Below, piece after piece: positions 9,167 to 18,888 of a stretch of 64,000 nucleotides of DNA (within the stretch, counting starts at the first letter, position 1; each line of letters starts with the position of its first letter). A program made the translations under genes and the position numbers. A model generated the notes under the pieces. It was given only the letters and a program-made list of their open reading frames with translations, was not told the origin of the DNA and searched no databases. The DNA comes from Symbiodinium natans (taxonomy: Eukaryota; Sar; Dinophyceae; Suessiales; Symbiodiniaceae): the NCBI GenBank assembly GCA_905221605.1, contig CAJNDS010000935.1, positions 504,501-568,500 of the forward strand, read 5' to 3'.

Positions 9167-12100
9167 CTGCGCTTACCCGTCGACCCACCTGTGAAGAACT
9201 GCATGAAGCTTGAGACCCGGGATCTGCAGATGCTGCTGGTGCCGGTGCTTCCGCAGACGGAGCAGCACTGGCAGCACCTCCACCTCCACCGCCGGCCCCA
9301 TCGGAGGCCCCACCTGCCCCACCCAGACCCGATCCTGGAGGACCAAGCACCGCTGGCTGCCCTGAACCGGAGCCGTCCGACATATCCGGCCGCGGCAAAG
9401 GTAGCAAGGGATTGTCGGGAGGTCGTGGGGGTGCAACATCTGGCCAGGACTGCTCTCTCTGGTACATGGTTCGTGGATCGGCATGGTAGACTATTTTCAT
9501 GTGCATTGGATCTCGATAATGGGCAATATGGGCTGTGGACGGATGGTTCTGCAAGCCCAAAGCACTGAGAGCCCTCGCGGGACTGTGCACTGAATCATAA
9601 AACGAAGCCAGTTTCATCAGCATCTGTGGATTGTCGGCTGTGGCACTTCGCAGATAGTTCATTCTCCGACCCAAGCTTACATAGGCTGGAGTGTGATTCC
9701 GGGCCAGGGCGATCTTTTTGTGTATCTGCAGGGGTTGATGTGAACCAGCATGAAGCTCGAAATCATGTCAGCAGCATAAGAACTTAATGTGATTTTGAAA
9801 CCCGGCCTGGACCTTGCACATACTCTGTCCTTCTAGTTCTGACATTCCCCTATCCTCACCACCCTTCTTCTTGCTTGCTCCCTCCCCTTCTTATTGCGCA
9901 CACCTTGACCATTGAAAACCGTGCTTTCAACCGTACAGTACACCCAAACCACGACTGCCAATTGCACCATGCAAAACCGAAACACTTTCCGAGCCCGCCT
10001 GCGCATGGTCGCCTTCCACTGCTCGCTCTGCGGTCGGGCAATATCGCAGCTTGCCCAAGAAATGCAAAAGGTCCGGCAAGCCTTCAATGTCAGCACCCTC
10101 CAAGTACTGCTCTGCTTGCTCCCTCACTGGTGACTGCTGTAACTCGGCCAGCAGTTGGGAACTTCGTGGCATGTCAAGGCACCTCCTGAGAAATCGTTTG
10201 GAGACCGCCGGTAACAAATGGGCACACCCGAAGACACAGTAGGGCGGGTGCCTCCAATGATCCAGCCTCAGGTTGAGGACAAACACAAGGTGCGCACGTC
10301 CACGCTCAAACTCCTGCAGGATGGTTGCACGAGATGCTGGGCTGATGTCTCTGGGGAGATTGCTCAAAAGCTCTGCAGCACTGGTGTTGTTCAATTCCCG
10401 CACAAGGTTGTGAAACTCCAGGGCTGCCAGCTCCGGGGCCCTGCAACCTCTCAAAGGACAGTGGGCCCAGACATCCTTTACCTTTGCAGGAAAGTCTTTG
10501 TGGGGAAGTTTGCCATGGCATGGACAAGTTTCTGCCCAATGCAAACACGACTTGATTACCTGGGCTAGGTAACGCAACATCCTCAAAGTGGCCCAGAACT
10601 CTGGAGACGTTAGTGCAGAATCCACGATAGCAAGATCCACACCATACCCACCCTCGTCGTTTTGGTTGGCCCGCTGGTTCCCATATCTGTTCAAGTTCCA
10701 ACCATACCGAAGACTAGCTTCAATCTGCAACAGCTCGACAACACAGTGTGCAAGGCTGCCCCACCGACTTGGATTGAGTTTGGCTTGGAAGGACTTGATT
10801 TCAGCTTGAAGGTGCCGGCCTATCCTGCCTGAAAAGCAAGATTCCAGGAGTCGCTACTTGGACTCTCTGCGGCATAAGAATTTGGAAACATGCGTCAGCT
10901 GCTTCACAGTGGCATCGAACGTCAACATGGATCTGCCCAAGTCAACAGTGGAATTGTGTATGATGTGCATAAGCCCTGCAACACCCACGGAGTTCCTGAA
11001 ATCGATCGTAGCTTCAAGATCTGCCTGGTTTGCGAGGGGCGGTGCCAAGTCATGCTCATCCCCACCCTCGGCCTGATACGTCACCCAAGGCAGAATGTTC
11101 CTGACCAGTACAGGAGGCACCTTGTGCAGTCCAATCTCGGCACCTTGATCCGTGGTAAATGAAAAGATGGAGTCTGCAAATTTCGCGAGGCCCAAGGCAC
11201 TTCCTGTCTCCAAGAAAAAGCAATGAGCAGCAGCATGAAACTTATGGTACAACTTCGCATGTCCACTTCCCAGCACAACCGCGGGGAGCAAATGTGTGTC
11301 CATGCAACAGTCCATCTCTGCCTGCAGCTCGACCTCTCTCAAAGCTGTCCGTGCCAAAACGTCATCGTCCGGAGCATCGAGATAACTGCTCCATAGGTTC
11401 TGTGACTCCAAGGCATGGAGAAACATATCTTTGCAATTCGATCTCAACATGGATGAAACTCTGATGAGCTCAAAGTCGTAATGACCCTGAACTGACGAAT
11501 CCACCATGACATATCTCACAACACCGCCTTCTTCATCAGCCCTTGCATTCACAGAACGCCGGTGCAGCATCAATGCAACATCGACACTGAGCCTTGCTCG
11601 GGATACCTTGGTGGCACTAGGCACCCGCAGGCCCAAACCATGAGCATCACCATTAACAGTTGCCAACACAGCTTCTGCAAACACCTTGGGAAGCGCAATT
11701 TCCACTGCCTTGAGCAGGACCTGCTTCAAGTCTGCAACATCTCTCAAGTGACTGCCCATCAACATACATTGTATAATGTACGTAGCTTGAAAAGGTAGTC
11801 GCGGTGTGCAAACCCGGCCTTGCGACTGCAGCACCCTGCTGTTCAAATGATTGACATCAAGCTCATCGCGCATACGCTGCATCATGTACGCGGCCCGATA
11901 GCATGAATCTAGCAAAGAAGCATCCTGCTCAGAGTTCGGGTTGAGTCGCAAAGCCATCTGCCTAATCGTGTCAGCAATTTCTTCAGCCATACTTGCAGAC
12001 AATCGTGGTTCTGCGAAATTCTGCACCTGCCGTGGCACAACAAACTGATTGGCCAAGTCGGGAAGATGAGACCAGCCAATGACTCTGGATCTGTGACGAA

Positions 12101-12587
12101 CACCCACTGAAAACAAGTGCTCCGGGGAAGGATCTGGCAAGGCAAAATAGGACCAATGTTTTCTCGCAAGAAAAAAACTATGAGCTCCGGGAAGACGCAC
12201 AACCAAGTGACAATCAGAATCAACCCATTCCGGCAGAGGAACCCCAAAATCTTGCGACAGTTGCTTTACAAGATCTTCAGGAGAAAAAAGATCCAACTTT
12301 GAGAAGAACGACTTCAGCTTGCGACGGTCTGTGACTGGCAGTTCCGTGGGCTTTGCGAAAGGCAGGACCTGCTCCACCTTGAAGTAGTAAAGCCCTCCCG
12401 CGTGCAAACAATCTGTGCCGAACACTGCTTGCCAGAAATTATACTGATCCCGCTGACCCTGGTCCAGGACTGCTAAAGCGTGGTAGCGAAAACCAACATC
12501 CAATAACGCGACACCCACAATTTGATCATGCTTCAGGTCATGTGCCCAGGGATCCTGTCGGAACAAGGCTGCTTCAGCGTCACTCAT
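7244..12587 (-). CDS. Large four-exon dinoflagellate multicopy-family protein, copy 1
   Basis: Four minus-strand frames line up as one gene: exons 12587-10868, 10828-9999, 9725-9189 and 9166 (or 9133)-7244. Two junctions are phase-consistent (CAG|GC to CTGCAG|ATA; CAG|GTGGGT to CAG|GCT) and the model gives about 1,669 aa. The start ATG (MSDAEAALF) is the first Met in frame; another frame open just upstream (12580-13032) could be an earlier exon. I recall dinoflagellate proteins carrying the same order of an IHN-type segment, a Cys-rich CPxxGCRAPELAA segment and a C-terminal Cys/His segment, in very many copies per genome, with no known function. No enzyme motif, signal peptide or membrane span is evident. 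It could be a host gene family or an element-borne one. The second copy has an identical protein wherever sequence exists. Confidence 0.65.
9167..9188 (-). other. Candidate 22-nt intron (55 nt with the alternative acceptor)
   Basis: Exon 3 ends CAG|GTGGGT, and the next in-frame acceptor is GCGCAG|GCT only 22 nt later; the alternative GCGGAG|GCA gives 55 nt. A stop (TAA) in the downstream frame lies inside the interval, so some removal or shift is required to link the two long frames. Confidence 0.4.
9189..9725 (-). CDS. Exon 3 of the large multicopy-family gene (copy 1), Pro/Gly/Ala-rich
   Basis: Starts after CTGCAG|ATA in phase 0 and ends TCACAG|GTGGGT, giving 179 codons. The first half is ordinary (IHKKIALARNHTPAYV, NPQMLMKLASFYDSV, RDPMHMKIVYHADP). 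The second half is a Pro-, Gly- and Ala-rich linker, probably disordered. Confidence 0.6.
9999..10828 (-). CDS. Exon 2 of the large multicopy-family gene (copy 1), Cys-rich
   Basis: Starts after TTGCTTTTCAG|GC and ends CAG|GCGGGC, a GC donor like that in the methyltransferase-like gene. Encodes about 276 residues: a basic lead, a helical segment ending SCLHWAETCPCHG, then CPLRGCRAPELAALEFH and RRFLRR-type basic parts. The HWxxxCxCH...CPxxGCRAPELA arrangement could form a metal site (inference) and is the most recognisable part of the family. Confidence 0.65.
10868..12587 (-). CDS. Exon 1 of the large multicopy-family gene (copy 1)
   Basis: Encodes about 573 residues starting MSDAEAALFRQDPW. 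Visible segments are LLDVGFRYHALAVL, LVVRLPGAHSFFLARKHW, a central helical part, an acidic loop (EGGDEHDL) and the end segment VAGLMHIIHNSTVDLG. The frame closes with a TAG at about 10854; to join exon 2 a phase-1 end near 10868 is needed (CGCA|GA, a GA donor), leaving a 39-nt gap. The junction is the least certain of the gene. Confidence 0.6.
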
Positions 12588-14454
12588 GCATTGCAAAGAG
12601 CAGCCATTCCAATCCGTAGAATACCGGCCCGAGAGGGAATTGCCCCATGACTGTTTCTGGCCGTGCGTTGCCAGCCAGCAACAAAAGACCATCAAGAAAC
12701 GCATGTCCTGTTCCCACAAACACAAACTGGTTGCTGCCTGGCATAGGGGGTCCAAATTGGGGGGGGCTTGTGTATCTTGAGTGTGCTGGCCTTCTGAACT
12801 TCTGGGGCCTTGTGGGGTTTACCCGCGAAATTCGGGCACCTACTCGCGATGCCTGTCCTGTTACTATTGCACCGTTGCATGGTAACGTCGTAACTTCATA
12901 CACTACACGATGTTGTCTGCAACATTCAGGCTCAATTTTGCATTGCTTCTTGTGCAACAAGTGGGCAGCGGCAATGCCCCAAAGCCGTCCGATCAAAAAA
13001 ACTCTCGCAAAAAAAAACATGCAGTAACGCAATGACAGGAGTCTGGAGTCATGCAGTGGACTTCAGTGGAACCTTCAACATCCGGCAGGCTCGCAAGCAG
13101 CCATGGCATTCGGAATTCTGAGTGTGCCCTGGGAATCTCCCATCATGCCAACCCCGCGATTCTCCGTCGGACCTTTCAAACTTGATTTGTATCAGAAAAA
13201 TCGCAAGCCTTCTTGAACTTCGAATTTTGACAGCAAGTCCAAGGGCCAAGGACTCCTGGGACCCAAGACATGGAAAGTACCTAGCTCAAAATTGATGGCT
13301 AGCTTCATCGGAAACATCTGATTGATCACTTCTTCCTTCCCCCGCCCCCTAGTTGCCGTTGGAATCTGAAATTTTGCCCCTCGGAAATCCTGATAATATC
13401 CTTGCTCCCAGCACAAACCTAAATCCAAAGCCAAAGCGCCCTAAAGTTACCAAAGTAGTCTAATCCTGCTGGGCCTGCCTTGGCATTTCCTTCTGCAGCC
13501 ATTTTGCGGCATGTGAACATTCGAAAAGGCAACAAGAATAACTTTATTGGCTGGGACTGAAATAGAGCAGACTAGAAAGCTGTGCACTAGACACTGACCG
13601 AAGGACCGAAGGAAAACACGTTTGCAATAACTGCATAGATTTCAAACAATACAGCACATTTTCTCGCCCACATCATCGAACACAAGGAAACTAGACAAAG
13701 CAAACTCAGATTTAGAAGCCCAACCTTCGACTCGCAACAAAGGGCAGTCGCAAATCGTAAAGGCGAGGCAGAAGTGCCCCCGTCCCGGCCTGTCCCGTTA
13801 GTCTCTGACATGTTTTCCAAAAGAAAGAGGCAAAGAGGTGGACCATCTATGTTATGCACTTTTATGCACTGCTGCACTATGCACCGAAAGCCGAAATTGG
13901 TTTTCCCAATTTTTTCTGACGATGCTACATCACTTTTTTCCAGAGAGACACAGACTCGTGACTTCGTCAATGTTCTTTCAGGCTACTCGGCAGCTCAACA
14001 AAAGTTTTCCGTGTGCCACAGGATTTGGCACCTGTTCTTTACAAGTTACACGAGTTTCAAGCATGCTTAGGGGGAGCTTCAGCGCACGAACCATGAAGCA
14101 TGATAGCCACGCACTGCCCTCTTCCCTCACATAGCAGTTGGTGTTTGCTGAGCTTGGCATCGCTTTTGGACACGAAGCGGTGACCACAGTGGTGGGACCC
14201 CCAACACCGAACCCCCAAGAACGAAACAGGAAAGTTAGCGCTTGAAACCCCAAACATCCCAAAACCCTGGGGTTTGGGGAATAAGAAGAACCATAATAGT
14301 AAGGGCAGCAAAACTGCTCACAATCATGCGAGGACCCGTAAGAAGGATCCTTAGTACTGCATAGTTGTTCCTTGATTAGTTTCGGGGCATTGTCGGAGAA
14401 AGCCTGCATGCCAAAATGACCCCCCGCCCGCCAACCTACGCTTCTTTGAGCCCT
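12588..14454. other. Upstream region of the large gene, copy 1
   Basis: No clear gene. The minus frame at about 12580-12735 (NQFVFVGTGHAFLDG, then GPVFYGLEWLLFAMHE) looks protein-like and its stop overlaps the start ATG of the large gene, so it may be a missed exon or a frameshifted N-terminus. The rest carries short frames only. The stretch includes the presumed promoter region, without a recognisable box. Confidence 0.45.
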
Positions 14455-14551
14455 AAATCCTAAACCCTCTCAACCCCTCAAACCCTAAACCCTCAAACCT
14501 TCAACCCTCAAACCCTAAACCCTAAACCGCCTAAACCCTAAACCCTACACT
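14455..14551. repeat. Interstitial telomere-like tract (CCCTAAA), copy 1
   Basis: Degenerate CCCTAAA units, several as CCCTCAAA or CCTTCAA, upstream of the large gene. This is the only such tract in the left 31 kb apart from its duplicate at about 24,177. Confidence 0.85.
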
Positions 14552-14618
14552 TTTCGGAACTGGCGTTTGCGGAGCTTGGTGCCACAGTTGGCTTCGGGTT
14601 CGGTTGTCTCCCAATTGG

Positions 14619-14690
14619 GGGGCGGGGGGGGGGGGGGGTGGGTGGCTTAAATAGGGTCTATTTGGAAGCTGGGACTCGGGTTTTCTTATA
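14619..14690. repeat. Poly-G run and AAATAGGGTCTATTT motif
   Basis: A run of about 18 G, broken once, is followed by GGCTTAAATAGGGTCTATTT and GGAAGCTGGGA. About 30 bases after the run recur in inverted orientation at 32,076-32,106, which ties this block to the foldback element there. Confidence 0.7.
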
Positions 14691-14749
14691 GCCATACACG
14701 TTTCCACGAGGGTACGCTGCTGTCACGTCAGTCGTACTATGGAGGCCTC

Positions 14750-16924
14750 AGGAACAAGAACCAGGTAGTTCCTCTTTTCTCTTCTCTTTTTCTCCTCAAT
14801 CCTAAAGTCGAAGGCTCTCGTGAGGAGAAGAGAAGGGAGAGAAGGAGGGAAAGATAAGAGGAACACGATTTTCATGGGAAGAGCCAAGAAAAGAATAGAA
14901 GAGAGATAAAACAAGGCGCAAAGAAGATGGTACTCTTCTTTATCTATCCTCTCTCCCTTATCTCTCCGTTCCCTCTGTCTTTTCGAAATGAGAAAAACAA
15001 AAAGAAAGATGAAAAGAAGAAGGGTTAGGAAAAGAGCCGAAGAGATAGGCCGAAAAGAGGGGTATGGTGAAGTACGGCAAAGGTCCACGCACAAGGAGTC
15101 ACCTTCTGCTTACCCTTCCACTGCTTGATTTTACAAGCTCCTTTCTTGTGTTTTATCAGTTAAAATTAAAAGGAAACAGAAGGAGAGAAGGGAAAGGGAA
15201 GTGAGAGAGGAGAGACAACAAGGAGGCCATTTTAATTTCCTGTGAGTTATCAAAAGGAATGCAATATTATGGGAAGAGCAATGGAAAAAAAGAGTGGAAG
15301 AGAAATTAAGACAGGAGAGGGAGGTGCAAAAATAAGGCAAAGAGAAGATGGTGCGGGTGCCGTTTTCATCTCACCTCTCGTTCTTATCTTCCTCTTCTCT
15401 GGTTCGTTTCCCTGTGAAATAAAAAAACAAAAGGAAGGACAATGAACATAAAAAGGAACCCGTTTTCGTTTTCCGTTTGGGCACAAGGAAAAAAAACAGA
15501 GGCGATAGGGCGAGAGGAGGGGTTTGCTGAAGCATGGGGAGGGTGTACGGGCAAGGGGCCAACTCCGCCCACTTCCCCCATCCATTGAAAGAGGAAAAGG
15601 AACAGGGCCTCCATTCCCCTCTTATTCTTCCTTTCTTGCGTTTTTGTCGTTTAGAAGGGAACAGGAGAAGAGGAGGGAGAGAGAAGGAGAGAGGAGACAT
15701 AAAGAGGGTTGCATTTTTAATGGGAAGAGCAAAGAAAAGACCAGAAGAGAGATGATGGGGCGCACAGAAAATGGGCAGATAAGAAGAGAGGAAAGGGAAT
15801 GACCAAGTACAATGAGGAGTTCTTCAATTTCCCTCCCTATCTCTTATGTTACTTTTCCTTCTTGTGGGGTGTCCCTTTTTCTCTTGAAGATGCAGAAAAC
15901 GATTGAAAAGGACACCCGTTCCATCGCCCATATGTAGGGAAAAAGAGAGAGAATCATGAGCATCAGCTGGGCTTGCTGCCAATCCAACATGGGCGTCCCT
16001 TTTAATCGCATTCTGTGTCCTTTTTTCTCGCTTGAAGATGCAGAAAACGATCCAAAAGCACATCTGTGGGAGGAAGAGAGAAGGAGAGAGGAGAGATACC
16101 AAGGATTGCATATTTAATGGGAAGAGCAAGGAAGAGAATAGAAGACAGATGAATAGAGAAGATGGCGCTCGTCTTTATCTATTCTCTCTCCCTTGTTTCT
16201 CCCTTCCCTCTTTCTTTTCGAAATGAGAAAAACAAAAAGGAAGAACTATGAGAAGGAGAAGAGTAAGGAAAGGAACAGAAGAGATAGGCCGAGAGGATGA
16301 ATATGATGGAGTATTATGGAAAGGCTCACGCGCAAGGAGTCACCCTCTGCTTACCTTTTCACTGCTTTATCATATGAGTTCCTTTCTTGTGTTTTATCAG
16401 TTAAAAGGAAGCGGAAGAAGAGAAGGGAAAGGGAAGTGAGAGAGGAAAAGGATGCTATGTTTCCCGAAGCGTGCTGCAAGGAATAGAAGAGACAGGAAGC
16501 AAGGAGACGGAATCACAAAATAAAGCGCAAAGCTGTACATATCATCTCTCCCTTGTCTCTCCCTATTCCCTTTCGAACTAGAAAAAACCATTCTTGCTTT
16601 TCACAGATAGGTTCCCTCTCTCCTCTTCAGGAAATCCCCTTTCCCTTATGTTGCTTTTTGAAGCGAATAAGAAAAATAGCAGATAAGAAGAGAGGAAAGG
16701 GTCAATTTCCCTCCCTATCTCTTATGTTGCTTTTCCTTCTTGTTGGGTGTCCCTGTTTCTCTTGAAGATGCAGAAAACGATTGAAAAGGACACCCGTTCC
16801 ATCGCCCATGTGTAGGGAAAGAGAGAGAATCATGAGCATCAGCTGGGCTTGCTGCCAATCCAACATGGGCGTCCCTTTTAATCGCAGTCTGTGTCCTTTT
16901 TTATCGCTTGAAGATGCAGAAAAC
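14750..16924. repeat. Purine-rich imperfect repeats, copy 1
   Basis: Long AG-rich and TC-rich runs alternate. A unit of about 880 bp starts at 15,827 (TTCAATTTCCCTCCCTATCT) and restarts at 16,708, where it is cut by the gap. Within it, the block ending TTTTATCAGTTAAA at about 15,165 recurs at about 16,402. Frames are Lys/Arg/Glu or Phe/Leu/Ser strings and not genes. Confidence 0.8.
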
Positions 16925-17024
16925 NNNNNNNNNNNNNNNNNNNNNNNNNNNNNNNNNNNNNNNNNNNNNNNNNNNNNNNNNNNNNNNNNNNNNNNNNNNN
17001 NNNNNNNNNNNNNNNNNNNNNNNN
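16925..17024. other. Assembly gap of exactly 100 N
   Basis: A run of 100 N, the size commonly used for a gap of unknown length. It lies exactly between the purine-rich tail of copy 1 and the 3' end of the gene in copy 2, so the junction of the duplication is not seen. Confidence 0.98.
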
Positions 17025-18888
17025 CTTTCAAAGCTTTCAGCACCACCTTCCACACCTTGCCCTGGTGGTCTGCCTTGCTAGGCGACTTTCTGCCTAACTG
17101 TGCCCAGTATTTCAGCATTCGCAAAGTGACATCCGGCCCATCGATGTTGGAGCTGCGAGTTTTTGTGCAGCTGGCAGTTTCTCCTTCATGCTTGGGATGC
17201 TTGCACGTCATCTGAAATCCGGTCTTTGTCGGAGTAATTCTGCACTGGCCATACATGACAGCAACATCGGACCGTCTTGTAGCACCCTTTGCCCTTGGCT
17301 TGGCTTTGCCCGCAGCCCGCCTTGCTGCTGGCTCAGAACCACTATCAGAGCCCGAGCTTGAGGACGACGACGAAGGTTCGGCCTCGCTGCTAGAAGATGA
17401 AGAAGAAGAGGAAGACGAGCTCGAGGCCGCTTTGCCAGCTGCCCCGGCCTCATCCTGGATGTCGTCCCCACACTCAGCGACAGCATCTTTCTCTCTAGCA
17501 TCAAGCTCAGCGTCGAGTTGCTCCAGTGCCTCGGCCTCGTCACCCACGGCCGCCTCGGCCTCGTGCACTTCCGCCTCGGCCTCATCTTGGCATTCGAAGT
17601 CGGCAGCGTCTTCCAATTGAAGGCCCTTTTTTGCATGGCTACGCTTAACCCGTTTCCTGGGTTCAGGCCGGGGAACCAGAGCAGCCTCGCTCACCCAGAC
17701 ATCCTCGTCCTCCATGAACATGATGGCAGCCTGTCGCCGCTGAGGCTGCTTGCGCTCAGGCTTCCCCAAAAGCTTTGCATAGACGGCTGTGGTCTGCAAG
17801 TGTGGCACAGGCTGGTCAAGCTGATCTGCAGTGAGCAAGCAGATGAGATACTCTCGGCACAGGGTCACCTGACTAGCAAGATAATACCATATCTTCGGAG
17901 AGCTTCCATGCGTATAACTGGCTCCATCTGCCAAAGACTTCCTAGATTCAACGCTCTGATGCTCCCAGCCCTTCTCTCGGAGCGAAAGAAGCAGCTCTAT
18001 GATTTCCATTTCCTCAAAGGGCACATCTCGAGCTTTGAAAACCCTGTCGTTGCTCTGCAAAGCAGTCGACACCTGAACATGCCGATGGCCCTGCTGCGTC
18101 AAAACCCAGCCACCTTCCACGTCTCGAGTTGCAAGGCCCAGGCTTTCCAGCTTCTGCAAAAGATCTGATTTGCCACTGTGCAAAGGATCGTTACTTGCAA
18201 CAACATACGGACCAGCTGCAAGCAGATCGTGCAGCAAAGACGTTCGAATCGCCTCTTGGTCTTCAAGGTTGCTGAGGGCAGTGCCATCATCATCTGGCAA
18301 CCTCATGTGGTAGAACAAATCACTGGTGTGGTCCCATCTACGCATTCGCAACAAGCTGTCCAAAGGTAGAGCCTCCAAGCTGAGAACAACTGGAGTTGCA
18401 GCGGCATCAGCGGCATCTGCATCCATCGATTGCAGGCTGACAGGGCTGGAATCCACAAACACACGGTACTGATCATGACTTGTCTTCTTGAAAGAGTTCA
18501 CCCTCAGAAAGGAAACGGCCCAATCAGACTTCTGCATGCCGGTGCTTCTGGGCACGCGAACATCTCCAACGGCCTTTCGCACGACCTGCAAAAACACATG
18601 TCCTGCAAGAGTGAAGGAATTCCAGTCCAAGACAGGCTCCGGATCTTCTGGCAAATGACTTTGCGCAGTCCAACGCAAACTGCTCAGAGCGGCTTCTGAA
18701 AACGGCATGGAGAACACAGCATCACAAGCAGACCCCCCGTGCGCATCTTCCAAGAGAGGTGCTATGCTGAGCAAGGCGTATTTCTTCAAGATCTCATCCG
18801 AGGCAGCACTGTGACTAAGTTGGCTGCCATGCTCAAGATGCAGTAGCAGCGCTGCCTCCGCAGCGGAGCCACACGCAAGCTGTCCAGC
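17025..18888 (-). CDS. Exon 4 of the large gene, copy 2 (partial)
   Basis: Acidic/Ser-rich tail and Cys/His segment. The frame enters the assembly gap after VVLKALK, so the stop codon is missing. The base change at 17,368 is silent. Confidence 0.58.

Larger units (their letters stand above)
7303..16924. repeat. Copy 1 of a 9.7-kb tandem duplication
   Basis: Sequence from 7303 recurs from 17,025 with a constant offset of 9,722 bp up to about 15,350. I saw only single-base differences in this stretch (T at 7646 against C at 17,368, synonymous; T against C near 9,812). Differences become frequent only in the purine-rich tail (a 6-bp indel near 15,353 and an insertion of about 30 bp near 25,480). 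It holds the large gene, an interstitial telomere tract and the purine-rich repeats. Confidence 0.9.

Noticed and set aside
13587-14409. Minus frames of 127 and 143 codons upstream of the large gene
   Set aside because: No protein-like pattern or splice support; Cys/Ser-rich translations of non-coding DNA.
14723-16591. Several frames of 60-160 codons in the purine-rich repeats
   Set aside because: Lys/Arg/Glu or Phe/Leu/Ser strings typical of GA/TC tracts; not conserved in frame between the repeat units.
16702-18789. A 695-codon frame joining the large gene (copy 2) to purine-rich repeat sequence
   Set aside because: It passes through the 100-N gap; the joined C-terminus is an artefact of filling the gap with unknown residues.
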